This document shows, piece by piece, positions 1 through 7,166 of a stretch of 16,521 nucleotides of DNA (position 1 is the stretch's first letter; every line of letters begins with the position of its first letter). This DNA comes from Hydrogenophaga sp. (lineage in GTDB: Bacteria > Pseudomonadota > Gammaproteobacteria > Burkholderiales > Burkholderiaceae_C). The DNA is taken from assembly GCA_021154985.1 (NCBI GenBank), contig JAJNQE010000069.1, positions 1 to 16,521 of the forward strand. Direction: 5' to 3'. The position numbers were made by a program, and so were the translations under genes. The notes beneath the pieces are model-generated. The model saw only the letters and a program-made list of their open reading frames with translations, was not told where the DNA came from and did no database searches.

Positions 1-1
1 C

Positions 2-559
2 CCGCATGCGCTGGGCGTGGTACAGGTCGTGCTGCAGGTAGAGGTTGTCGGCGCCGACCTCGTCCATCAGCGCCAGCGCCTGCGAGGCCGTGCTCACGAA
101 AAAGCCGGGCACGTCCAGCGTGTTGATGGGTTCCATGAGCAGGCGCAGGCCGTGCACACGCAGCGCTGCGGCGGCAAAGCGCAGGTTGCCCACCAGCGTG
201 GCGCGGGCTTGTTCGTCGCTCACACCCGCAGGCTGTCGGCCCGCCAGGCAGTTGAGCTGGGGCACACCCAGCGCCAGCGCGTGCGTGATGCCTTGCGCCA
301 CGCCGGCGCGGAACTCGCCCACACGGTCGGGGTGGCAGGCCATGCCCCGGTCGCCGGCCGCCGGGTTGCCGCCGGGCAGGTTGTGCAGCACCATGCGCAA
401 GCCGTTGGCGCGCAGCAAGGCGGCGAGCTCGTCGGGGGCATGGTCGAAGGGGAACTGGCACTCCACCGCCACAAAGCCGCATTCGCGCGCAGCAGCGAAC
501 CGCTCGGTGAACGGCAGCTCGGTGAAGAGCGTGCTGAGGTTGGCTGAGAATGTGAACAT
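2..559 (-). CDS. hyi: Hydroxypyruvate isomerase (3' end cut by window edge)
   Basis: TIM-barrel sugar isomerase that interconverts hydroxypyruvate and tartronate semialdehyde in the cytoplasm, linking glyoxylate and allantoin breakdown to glycerate. About 186 of the usual ~260 residues are visible. The start FSANLSTLFTELPF closely resembles E. coli Hyi. Other family landmarks are LHNLPGG (58-64), AGDRGMAC (68-75), the MEPIN strand with likely catalytic Glu143, and QHDLYHAQRM near 176-185. The second metal-binding half lies outside the window. The start at 559 is chosen because the N-terminus then matches homologues and GGAGG lies just upstream, although only 2 bases away. An in-frame ATG at 568, three codons earlier, is an alternative. 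It is divergent from the 8-oxoguanine deaminase with only 36 bases between starts. The family call is firm; the in vivo substrate is inferred from homology. Confidence 0.88.
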   Translation of the reverse strand, partial: MFTFSANLSTLFTELPFTERFAAARECGFVAVECQFPFDHAPDELAALLRANGLRMVLHNLPGGNPAAGDRGMACHPDRVGEFRAGVAQGITHALALGVPQLNCLAGRQPAGVSDEQARATLVGNLRFAAAALRVHGLRLLMEPINTLDVPGFFVSTASQALALMDEVGADNLYLQHDLYHAQRMR

Positions 560-595
560 GCCCTCCATTGTCGCCACATCAACAACCGCCACCCC

Positions 596-2044
596 ATGAC
601 CTCCCTGTTGATCCACCGCGCCACGCGCATCGCCACCTTCGACCACGCCGACCCGGCGATGGGGCGCGAACTGGCCGACGCCTCGCTCTTCGTGCGCGAC
701 CACCTCATCGAGTGGATTGGCCCATCTGCGGAGCTGCCCGACCACTTGCGCGACGCGGCCGACGAGACCATCGACGCGCGCGGCCACCTCGTCATGCCCG
801 GTCTGGTGAACACACACCACCACATGTACCAGAGCCTCACGCGCGCCATCCCGGCGGTGCAGAACGCCGAGCTGTTCGGCTGGCTGCGTGGCCTCTACCC
901 CATCTGGCGTGGCCTCACGCCCGAGATGGTGCAGGTCTCCACCCAGGTGGCCATGGCCGAGCTGCTCATGAGCGGCTGCACCACCAGCAGCGACCACCTC
1001 TACCTCTACCCCAACGGCGTGCGGCTGGAAGACAGCATCGAAGCCGCGCAGGCCATCGGCATGCGTTTTGTGGCCACGCGCGGCAGCATGAGCGTGGGCC
1101 AGTCACAAGGCGGGCTGCCGCCCGACGCGGTGGTGGAGCGCGAAGACGCGATCCTGAAAGACAGCCAGCGGCTGATCGAGACCTGGCACGACGCACACCA
1201 CGGCGCCATGCTGCAGATCGCACTCGCACCGTGTTCGCCGTTTTCGGTGAGCACCGGCCTCATGAAAGACAGTGCGGCGCTGGCCCGTTCGTTCAAGGGC
1301 CAGGGCGTGCGCCTGCACACCCACCTGGCCGAAAACGACCACGACGTCGCCTACAGCCTGGAGAAGTTCAACCGCACGCCCGCCCAGTACGCGCAAGACC
1401 TCGGCTGGCTCGGCGACGACGTGTGGCACGCGCACTGCGTCAAGCTCGACAACGACGGCATCTCGCTCTTCGCCGCCAGCCGCACCGGCGTGGCGCACTG
1501 CCCCTGCAGCAACATGCGCCTGGCCTCGGGCATTGCCCCGGTGCGTCGCCTGATGGATGCCGGTGTGCCCGTGGGCCTGGGGGTGGACGGCAGCGCCAGC
1601 AACGACGGCGCCCACATGGTGGCCGAGGCGCGCCAGGCGCTGCTACTGGCCCGCGTGGGGCGGGCGCTGCAGCCGCCCGAGGTGCGCGGCGGCAAGACCT
1701 TCTTCGGCTGCGACCTCGGCCCGGCCGAGATGACGGCGCGCGACGCGCTGTTTCTCGCCACGCGCGGCGGCGCGCAGGTGTTGGGGCGCAGCGATGTGGG
1801 GCACCTGGTGCCCGGCATGTGTGCCGATCTCGCCTTGTTCGATCTGCGCACGCTGGGCTTTGCCGGTGGCGCGGTGCACGACCCGGTGGCCAGCCTGCTG
1901 CTGTGCGCGAGCGCGCAAGCGGCTTACACGGTGGTGAACGGACGGGTGGTGGTGCGGCAGGGCCAACTGACCACGCTGGACCTGGGCCCGCTGCTGGAAA
2001 AGCACAACCGCCTGGCCAGGGAACTGGTTCAGGCGGTTGCTTGA
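596..2044 (+). CDS. 8-oxoguanine deaminase (amidohydrolase superfamily)
   Basis: Cytoplasmic zinc amidohydrolase of 482 residues in the guanine deaminase/ATZ-TRZ branch. By similarity to the Pseudomonas aeruginosa enzyme it deaminates 8-oxoguanine to urate; isocytosine-like compounds are possible. The full metal site is visible: HxH in VNTHHHMYQ (His74, His76), His243 and Glu246 in HTHLAEN, His280 in HAHC, and Asp331 in GVDGSASND. HCPCSNMRLASG (301-312) is another family hallmark. A short beta-sandwich strand set brackets the barrel at both ends. No clear Shine-Dalgarno sequence precedes the ATG, and there is no upstream in-frame ATG, so this is the only reasonable start. It diverges from the hydroxypyruvate isomerase gene, suggesting shared control in purine-to-glyoxylate catabolism. 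Another aminohydrolase of the same subgroup cannot be fully excluded. Confidence 0.85.
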   Translation: MTSLLIHRATRIATFDHADPAMGRELADASLFVRDHLIEWIGPSAELPDHLRDAADETIDARGHLVMPGLVNTHHHMYQSLTRAIPAVQNAELFGWLRGLYPIWRGLTPEMVQVSTQVAMAELLMSGCTTSSDHLYLYPNGVRLEDSIEAAQAIGMRFVATRGSMSVGQSQGGLPPDAVVEREDAILKDSQRLIETWHDAHHGAMLQIALAPCSPFSVSTGLMKDSAALARSFKGQGVRLHTHLAENDHDVAYSLEKFNRTPAQYAQDLGWLGDDVWHAHCVKLDNDGISLFAASRTGVAHCPCSNMRLASGIAPVRRLMDAGVPVGLGVDGSASNDGAHMVAEARQALLLARVGRALQPPEVRGGKTFFGCDLGPAEMTARDALFLATRGGAQVLGRSDVGHLVPGMCADLALFDLRTLGFAGGAVHDPVASLLLCASAQAAYTVVNGRVVVRQGQLTTLDLGPLLEKHNRLARELVQAVA

Positions 2045-2078
2045 TCGGGCCAGCTCGCGCCGACCGCGCGGCGAAAGA

Positions 2079-3668
2079 TCAGGCGCGAAGCGCGCCGGTC
2101 TTGAACACCGCCACCGACGCCACCAACTGCAGCGCCTGCTGCTTGAGGCTGTCGGCCGCGGCGGCGCTTTGCTCCACCAGAGCCGCATTCTGTTGCGTGC
2201 CCTGGTCCATGCGGGTGATGGCCTGGCCGACCTGCGCAACACCCGAGCTTTGCTCGGAACTGGCCGCACTGATCTCGCCCACGATGTCACTCACGCGGCG
2301 GATCGAGGCCACCACTTCCTGCATGGTGGTGCCGGCCTGGTCGACCAGGGCGGAGCCCTGTTCAACACGGTCCACGCTGGCACCGATCAGGCCCTTGATT
2401 TCCTTGGCGGCTTCGGCGCTGCGCTGCGCGAGGTTGCGCACCTCGCCGGCCACCACCGCAAAACCACGGCCTTGCTCGCCGGCCCGCGCGGCTTCCACCG
2501 CGGCGTTGAGCGCCAGGATGTTGGTCTGGAAGGCGATGCCATCGATCACACCGATGATGTCGCTGATCTTGCGGCTGCTTTCGTTGATGCCCTTCATGGT
2601 CTGCACCACGCGGCCCACCACTTCACCACCCTGCACCGCCACACTGGACGCGCTCTGGGCCAGCTGGCTGGCCTGGCGCGCGTTGTCGGCGTTGTGGCGC
2701 ACGGTCGTGCCCAGTTGCTCCATGGTGGCTGCGGTCTCTTCCAGTTCACTGGCCTGCTGCTCGGTGCGGGCCGACAGGTCCTGATTGCCCGAGGCGATCT
2801 CGCTGCTGGCGTGCGACACGTAGTCGGAACTGCGGCGCACGTCGGTCACGGCCTTGGACAAACCTTGCTGCATGGTCTGCAACCAGGCCAGCAGGCTGTC
2901 GGTGTCGCCCTTTTTCAGGTGGATCGGCGTGGTCAGGTCGCCTTCGGCCACGGCGCGGGCAATGCTCACCGCGGTGCGAGGCTCACCACCGAGCTGACCC
3001 AGCATGTTGCGGGTGATCGTGAACGCCAGACCCAGGCCGATCACCATCGCCAGACCGATCAAACCCATGACGGCAAACTGAGCCTGGGCGTGCACATCGG
3101 TGACGCGCTGCGCCGCGGCCTCACCACCGTCGTAGTTGAACTGGATCAGGCCGTTGAGGGCCGAGATCACTTCGTCGAACGCCATGCTGGAGAGACCGTC
3201 TGCGATGTCCGCAGCGTCCACCTGCTGCTTGTCGCGACCGAGCTTGATGACTTTTTCGTTGGCCTGCAGATAGGCGGTCCAGGCGGAGGTCAACTTCGCG
3301 TTCAGCGCCGTTTCCTCTTCGCCCGACACGCGATCCTGGTAGCCCGCGAACAAGGCCTGCAAGGATTTGCCGGCCTCTTTCATCTTGTCTTCGTACTCGG
3401 CGTGGTAGCTGGTGTCGTCGGTGCGGCTGTGCTTCACCTCCAACTCGCGGTACTCGACTGCAAGCGCGCGTGCATCGGACAGCGCACCCACGCCCTTGAG
3501 CCACTTCTGGGACAGCGCGATGGCTTCGCCATCCACGCTCTTCAGACCCACCAGAGCGGTGGCACCGAGGGCGGCCGTCAACACCAGGATGGACGCAAAC
3601 GCGCCGAAGAGCTGCTGACCCACCGTCAAACGACGAAGCCAGCCAAAAGGATTGGGAAGTTTCTTCAT
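2079..3668 (-). CDS. Methyl-accepting chemotaxis protein, four-helix-bundle type
   Basis: Inner-membrane chemoreceptor of 529 residues that signals through CheA/CheW. The sequence shows a short cytoplasmic start, TM1 at about 20-42, and a helical periplasmic region at about 43-195 of the size of a 4HB_MCP bundle. TM2 follows at about 196-216, then a HAMP segment at about 217-270 with QLGGEP and AEGDLTTPI. The rest is a long coiled-coil signalling domain. Its hairpin tip is the highly conserved block around IDGIAFQTNILALNAAVEAA (375-394) followed by GEQGRGFAVVA. The C-terminus ends in KTGALRA with no NWETF-type CheR/CheB docking pentapeptide. It lies 13 bases downstream of the Cache-domain gene on the same strand, so the two are probably co-transcribed from the FliA-like promoter at 4225-4251. 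The ligand is unknown. Confidence 0.95.
   Translation of the reverse strand: MKKLPNPFGWLRRLTVGQQLFGAFASILVLTAALGATALVGLKSVDGEAIALSQKWLKGVGALSDARALAVEYRELEVKHSRTDDTSYHAEYEDKMKEAGKSLQALFAGYQDRVSGEEETALNAKLTSAWTAYLQANEKVIKLGRDKQQVDAADIADGLSSMAFDEVISALNGLIQFNYDGGEAAAQRVTDVHAQAQFAVMGLIGLAMVIGLGLAFTITRNMLGQLGGEPRTAVSIARAVAEGDLTTPIHLKKGDTDSLLAWLQTMQQGLSKAVTDVRRSSDYVSHASSEIASGNQDLSARTEQQASELEETAATMEQLGTTVRHNADNARQASQLAQSASSVAVQGGEVVGRVVQTMKGINESSRKISDIIGVIDGIAFQTNILALNAAVEAARAGEQGRGFAVVAGEVRNLAQRSAEAAKEIKGLIGASVDRVEQGSALVDQAGTTMQEVVASIRRVSDIVGEISAASSEQSSGVAQVGQAITRMDQGTQQNAALVEQSAAAADSLKQQALQLVASVAVFKTGALRA
2082..2096 (-). terminator. GC hairpin at the 3' end of the MCP gene (possible weak terminator)
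   Basis: A perfect 6-bp inverted repeat (GGCGCG / CGCGCC, 3-base loop) covers the last codons of the chemoreceptor gene. Immediately after it come the stop codon and a short T-rich run (TGATCTTTC on the minus strand). It lies between two convergent genes separated by only 34 bases. The U-tract is poor, so termination is a guess. Confidence 0.3.
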
Positions 3669-3681
3669 CGCGCCACCGCCA

Positions 3682-4170
3682 TCACTTCTTGTGGCCGATG
3701 TAGCTGGCGCCGATCACCTTGCCGCCCGCATCCTTGATGGGGTTGTAGCAGGCGTCAAACGCGGTGCCGAGCACGTCGATGGGGCCGCAGAACTGCTGGC
3801 CCTTGCTCACGGAGTCATAAGCGGCGTTGCGGGCGAGCTGGGTGCCCACGCCGCGTTTGCCTTCGGGCGTGAGCACGTTGGTGCTGACGCGCACGAACTC
3901 GTCGCCTTCTTTCACGAACACCGTGGCGGTGGCCTGGTGGCTCTTGCGGATGCCGTCGACCACGTCGAAGTTGTTGTTGATCTTGCGCTCGCCAAAGAAC
4001 AGGGCGGGCACGGCCTTGCCGGCCACGGTGTCGGTGCCTTCGACGCGCGGTGCTCCGATCTTGCTCAGACGGCCGTCGAGGTCGGCGATGGTGGCCTTGG
4101 GATCGGCAGCGTGGGCAAAGGAGGCAGAGACGGCGAGCGTGGCCAGGATGAGGGCGCGGTTCAGTTTCAT
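3682..4170 (-). CDS. Secreted stand-alone Cache-domain protein
   Basis: Protein of 162 residues with a clear signal peptide (MKLNRALILATLAVSASFAHA, cleavage predicted after residue 21) and no further membrane helix, so it should be periplasmic. The mature part resembles the sensor domain of Cache_3-Cache_2 chemoreceptors. VFVKEGDEFVRVSTNV (84-99) and RGVGTQL (106-112) lead to a C-terminal half with KGQQFCGPIDVLG, YNPIKDAGGKVIGASYIG (142-159). Cys128 and Cys141 could form a disulfide across the binding pocket. Unlike the usual arrangement it has no HAMP or signalling domain. The start at 4170 is chosen because GGAG lies 6 bases upstream and it gives a proper signal peptide; an upstream in-frame ATG at 4278 lies before the promoter. 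It is followed 13 bases later by an MCP gene. I infer that it binds a small ligand and hands the signal to that receptor. Confidence 0.85.
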   Translation of the reverse strand: MKLNRALILATLAVSASFAHAADPKATIADLDGRLSKIGAPRVEGTDTVAGKAVPALFFGERKINNNFDVVDGIRKSHQATATVFVKEGDEFVRVSTNVLTPEGKRGVGTQLARNAAYDSVSKGQQFCGPIDVLGTAFDACYNPIKDAGGKVIGASYIGHKK

Positions 4171-4224
4171 GAGAACTCCATATAGGACAAGGTTGAAGAG
4201 GGCATCCGACAAGGATGTAAGCCT

Positions 4225-4251
4225 GTATCGGTAACAACTTGTCAGACTTGA
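4225..4251 (-). promoter_or_regulatory. Sigma-28 (FliA) type promoter for Cache/MCP operon
   Basis: Reading the minus strand, TCAAGTCT, then exactly 11 bases, then ACCGATAC. The E. coli FliA consensus is TAAAGTTT-N11-GCCGATAA, so each box matches at 6 of 8 positions with exact spacing. It lies 55 bases upstream of the Cache-protein ATG. Chemoreceptor genes are typical FliA targets, which makes the match believable. Seen in sequence; not tested. Confidence 0.65.
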
Positions 4252-4265
4252 ATTCTCAAGATGGC

Positions 4266-4315
4266 GCCCGGACTTCAACCGGCGATCAACCCCGGGTTGT
4301 CCGCCCAGTTCGGGC
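4266..4315. other. Nested inverted repeat in the gap after the small membrane gene
   Basis: GCCCGGACT at 4266-4274 can pair with AGTTCGGGC at 4307-4315 (9 bp including one G-T pair). Inside it is the near-palindrome CAACCCCGGGTTG at 4288-4300. The structure lies just past the end of the seven-gene minus-strand run and before the Cache promoter. It could stop read-through into the chemosensory unit, but no strong T-run follows on either strand. Confidence 0.3.
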
Positions 4316-4349
4316 TTTCAGCGGCGGCCGGTGCGCAGAAGCGGGCTGT

Positions 4350-4637
4350 TCAGACCAGCGTGACCAACGCGAGCCAGCCCAGCGCACCCCAACGGTGCAA
4401 GGCGCTGGCGGGCAGGCGCCAGACCGCCCCGACCAGAAACAGGTTGTAGGGCAAGGGCGCAAAGTGCACCGCAGCGGCCAGGGCGATGCTGAGGCCGGAC
4501 GCGGCCATGGCCAGCGCCCCACCGGTGAACAGCAGGTTGACCAGCGTGCCCACCAGCACCATGTCGCGCCAGAACAGCACGCGCATGGGCACCTCGGCGC
4601 GCCAGCGGCGGGTGAAAAAGCCGGCCGGACCCGGCAT
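4350..4637 (-). CDS. Small hydrophobic membrane protein, unknown function
   Basis: Predicted 95-residue inner-membrane protein I do not recognise. A basic N-terminus (FFTRRWRAE) precedes hydrophobic segments at about 26-48 and 50-72. A third, weaker one (GALGWLALVTLV) ends at the C-terminus. A small motif HFAPLPYN (58-65) sits between or within the helices. The start at 4637 is supported by a TGATG overlap, in which the stop codon of the esterase gene shares its A with this ATG. That is a common sign of translational coupling. The reading frame stays open upstream to 4694 inside the esterase gene, but that extension looks like a shadow. Its place as last gene of the run suggests co-expression with the esterase and perhaps the TRAP genes. 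No function is assigned. Confidence 0.6.
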   Translation of the reverse strand: MPGPAGFFTRRWRAEVPMRVLFWRDMVLVGTLVNLLFTGGALAMAASGLSIALAAAVHFAPLPYNLFLVGAVWRLPASALHRWGALGWLALVTLV

Positions 4638-5326
4638 CAGACCGACAACATGCGCAGCAGCCAGGCGTTCAGATCGGCCACCTCCGGCGCGCACACCGAG
4701 TGCTCCATCGGGTAGGTGTGCCAGTCGACGCTGTAGCCCAATGCCTGCAAGGCGTCGCGCGACTCCGCGCCGCGCTGCACCACCACCACCGGGTCGTGTG
4801 TGCCGTGCGCCAGAAAAATCGGCACATCGCGGTTGGCCGGCGAACGCTCGGCGGCCGTGCTGGCCGCCAGCGGCAGATACCCCGAAAGACCCACCAGACC
4901 AGCCAGCCGCCGGGGCGCGCGCAGCCCGGCCATGAGCGTCATGGCGCAGCCTTGAGAAAACCCCATGAGCACAGTGCGCGAAGGCGGCACGCCACGCGCG
5001 GCCTCGCGGTCCAGCAGGCCCTGCACGAGCGCGCAGGACTCGCGCAGACCGGCTTCGTCCTCAAAACGGGACGCGCCAATGGGCGGATGGATGTCGTACC
5101 AGGCCCGCATCTCGTAACCACCGTTGATGGTCACGGGGCGCATGGGCGCTGTGGGGAACACGAAGCGCACCGGGCCCACGGTGGTCAGGTCGAGTTCCTG
5201 TGCGATCGGAACAAAGTCGTTTCCGTCCGCTCCGAGGCCGTGCAGCACCACGATGCTGGCCACGGGCGTGGCGCCCGGGTTGCCGCCGGTGACGAGTTCC
5301 AGGGTTTCAAGGGTGTGTGAGGTCAT
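4637..5326 (-). CDS. Alpha/beta-hydrolase carboxylesterase (phospholipase/carboxylesterase family)
   Basis: Cytoplasmic serine esterase of about 229 residues, the usual length for the Abhydrolase_2 group that includes Pseudomonas EstB (carboxylesterase II). With the start at 5326, visible elements are LHGLGADGNDF (28-38, oxyanion loop), GFSQG with nucleophile Ser124, Asp178 in HGTHDPVV, and His209 in PMEHSV, a complete catalytic triad. No signal peptide is seen. An alternative ATG at 5338 adds four residues. A GAGGTGA ribosome-site-like sequence lies 13 bases before 5338 and about 25 before 5326, so the choice is open. It starts 30-42 bases after the stop of the TRAP large permease and overlaps the next gene by TGATG. 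The substrate is unknown. An acyl- or aryl-ester hydrolase serving the same catabolic unit is possible but only inferred. Confidence 0.88.
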   Translation of the reverse strand: MTSHTLETLELVTGGNPGATPVASIVVLHGLGADGNDFVPIAQELDLTTVGPVRFVFPTAPMRPVTINGGYEMRAWYDIHPPIGASRFEDEAGLRESCALVQGLLDREAARGVPPSRTVLMGFSQGCAMTLMAGLRAPRRLAGLVGLSGYLPLAASTAAERSPANRDVPIFLAHGTHDPVVVVQRGAESRDALQALGYSVDWHTYPMEHSVCAPEVADLNAWLLRMLSV

Positions 5327-5345
5327 GACCCGCAGCATAGCGGCT

Positions 5346-5366
5346 GCGGGTCACCTCACACCCCGC
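5346..5366 (-). promoter_or_regulatory. Hairpin with a ribosome-site-like loop between TRAP permease and esterase
   Basis: On the minus strand GCGGG pairs with CCCGC around an 11-base loop containing GAGGTGA, the only good Shine-Dalgarno-like sequence before the esterase gene. A 5-bp GC stem presenting or masking this site could tune esterase translation. The stem is short, so this is tentative. Confidence 0.25.
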
Positions 5367-5368
5367 GG

Positions 5369-6670
5369 CTACTGCACGAAGCCCGGCAGCCAGAGCGAGA
5401 GGGACGGGAAGGCGCACAGGATCAGCAGGCGCAACACGTCCACTCCGATGAAGGGCATGGTGCCCTTGTAGATGGAGCCCAGCGGCACGTCGCGTGCAAT
5501 CGAATTGATAACGAACACGTTCATGCCCACGGGCGGGCAGATCATGCCGAAGGTCACCGCCATCACCACGATCACACCGAACCACACCGGGTCAAAGCCG
5601 AGCTGCATCATGGCCGGGAACACGATGGGCACGGTCAGCAGGATCATGGCGAGTTCGTCCATCACTGCGCCCAGGATCAGGTAGCCCACCATGATCAGCG
5701 CGAGCACGCCGTATGGCCCCACCGGCAGGTGCACGAGGAAGTCCACCGCGTTCTGTGTGAACTGGGTGATGGTGAGGAAGTAGCCAAACAGGTAAGCCCC
5801 CACCACGATCAGCATGATGGCCGAGGACACGCGCAAGGCGCCGATGAGCGCAGCCTTGATCTGTGGCCAGCGCAGACGGCCGCGCGCCATGCCGATGAGC
5901 AGCGTGCCCATGGCTCCCACGCCTGCGGCTTCCTGCACCGTGAACAGGCCGCCGTAGATGCCGCCCAGCACAAACAGGAACAGCACCACCACCGCCCACA
6001 GGGCGCGCAGCGACTGGAACCGCTCCGCCCAGCCGTGGCGTTCGCCGCGCGGCATGGCCTCGGGCCGCAGGCGGGCCACGGTGGCCACCACCGCACAGTA
6101 GAAAGCCACCGCCATGATCCCGGGAATGATGCCGGCGGCGAACAGCTTGGTGATGTCGGTCTCGGTCATGATCCCGTAGAGCACCATGATCACGGAGGGC
6201 GGGATCATGATCCCCAGCGTGCCACCGGCGGCGATCAGCCCGGCCGAGAAGCCCGGGCTGTAGCCGGCGCGGCGCATCTCGGGCAAGGCCACCTGCGTCA
6301 TGGTGGCCGCCGTGGCCACCGACGAACCGTTGATGGCCGAGAAGCCGCCACAGGCCGCGATGGAGGCCAGCGCCAGGCCGCCACGCCGATGCCCCAGCCA
6401 GGCCCGGCCCGCTGCGAACAGCTCGGTGCTCATGCCCGATTGCGAGGCGAACGCTCCCATCAGGATGAACATCGGGATCACGCTGAGGTTGTAGTCGGTG
6501 AGCACCGACAGCGGCACGTTGGCCAGCAAATTGAGCCCGGGCTGCAGGCCGGTGAGCGCGGCAAAACCGCCCACGCCGGCGATGCCCATGGCCACACCGA
6601 TCGGCACGCGCAACGCCATGAGGCCGAACATGGCCACGAAGCCCAACAGGGCCACCAGATCACGATCCAT
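5369..6670 (-). CDS. TRAP transporter large permease, DctM type
   Basis: Inner-membrane subunit of 433 residues, typical for DctM, which couples sodium influx to solute uptake. It is a chain of about a dozen hydrophobic helices. Signature stretches are LRVPIGVAMGIAGVGG (20-35), IPMFILMGAFASQSGM (65-80), GGFSAINGSSVATAATM (108-124), the IPPS-containing GGTLGIMIPPSVIMVLYG (149-166), and near the end FGMICPPVGMNVFVIN. Its ATG at 6670 lies inside the end of the small-permease gene (11-base overlap), so the two are translationally coupled. It ends with TAG, 30 bases or so before the esterase gene. The transported compound is set by the binding protein encoded upstream. Confidence 0.95.
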   Translation of the reverse strand: MDRDLVALLGFVAMFGLMALRVPIGVAMGIAGVGGFAALTGLQPGLNLLANVPLSVLTDYNLSVIPMFILMGAFASQSGMSTELFAAGRAWLGHRRGGLALASIAACGGFSAINGSSVATAATMTQVALPEMRRAGYSPGFSAGLIAAGGTLGIMIPPSVIMVLYGIMTETDITKLFAAGIIPGIMAVAFYCAVVATVARLRPEAMPRGERHGWAERFQSLRALWAVVVLFLFVLGGIYGGLFTVQEAAGVGAMGTLLIGMARGRLRWPQIKAALIGALRVSSAIMLIVVGAYLFGYFLTITQFTQNAVDFLVHLPVGPYGVLALIMVGYLILGAVMDELAMILLTVPIVFPAMMQLGFDPVWFGVIVVMAVTFGMICPPVGMNVFVINSIARDVPLGSIYKGTMPFIGVDVLRLLILCAFPSLSLWLPGFVQ

Positions 6671-7166
6671 GGGCGGCCCCGTTCAGTTCATCGTCGGCGT
6701 CGGTGGCGCTGGCTGCGCGGCCCTGCCACAAATGCACCAGCCGCACCAGCGCCAGCAGCGCTGCCACGCTCGCACCCAAGGCGCCAGCGGCGTAAAACCA
6801 CTGCAGCGGCAACCGCAGGTCCATGGTGCCCTGGCTGCCGGTGCCACCCACCTTGACCCACACCATCCACGCCATGGGCAACAGGAAGGCAGCGGTCACG
6901 GCGGTGCCGATCAGGTCCACCCGGCGCTGCCCGGCGGACTTGAGGCTCTCCCACAGCAGGTCCACACAGATGTGGGTGCCGTAGTAAGTGGCCAGCGCAA
7001 TGCCCCAGAACAAGGCAATGCCCTGCAGCATGCGCGAGCCGTCGAACCAGTCGGGGATCTGCACGCTGAAGGCGTAGCGCAACAGCACGTTGCCCGCGGT
7101 CAGCACCGCGATCAACAGCAGCGAGAGCGCGGCCATCGTCTCGATGGCCGAGAGCGCGCGCTTCAT
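6660..7166 (-). CDS. TRAP transporter small permease, DctQ type
   Basis: Inner-membrane protein of 168 residues with four predicted helices (about 9-30, 46-62, 85-105, 122-146), the standard DctQ topology. The conserved NVLLRYAF motif (26-33) follows helix one and the DWFDGSRMLQGIALFWGIALA region follows it. It partners with DctM and is required for transport. The start at 7166 is preferred over upstream candidates because it creates a TGATG overlap with the stop codon of the binding-protein gene, and the N-terminus then fits the family. The reading frame is open further upstream only as a shadow of that gene. The 3' end overlaps the large permease start by 11 bases. The C-terminal tail is short and acidic. 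Confidence 0.93.
   Translation of the reverse strand: MKRALSAIETMAALSLLLIAVLTAGNVLLRYAFSVQIPDWFDGSRMLQGIALFWGIALATYYGTHICVDLLWESLKSAGQRRVDLIGTAVTAAFLLPMAWMVWVKVGGTGSQGTMDLRLPLQWFYAAGALGASVAALLALVRLVHLWQGRAASATDADDELNGAAHGS

Noticed and set aside
568..2784. Plus-strand open frame of 738 codons overlapping the deaminase in another frame
   Set aside because: Arg/Pro/Ala-rich out-of-frame translation; the deaminase frame has the complete metal site, and this frame runs on into the antisense of the MCP.
2037..3737. Plus-strand open frame of 566 codons opposite the chemoreceptor
   Set aside because: The minus strand encodes an unmistakable MCP signalling domain. The plus frame has no family features.
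4171..4278. Upstream ATG extension of the Cache protein
   Set aside because: It would start before the FliA-like promoter and bury the signal peptide; the ATG at 4170 has its own GGAG ribosome site.
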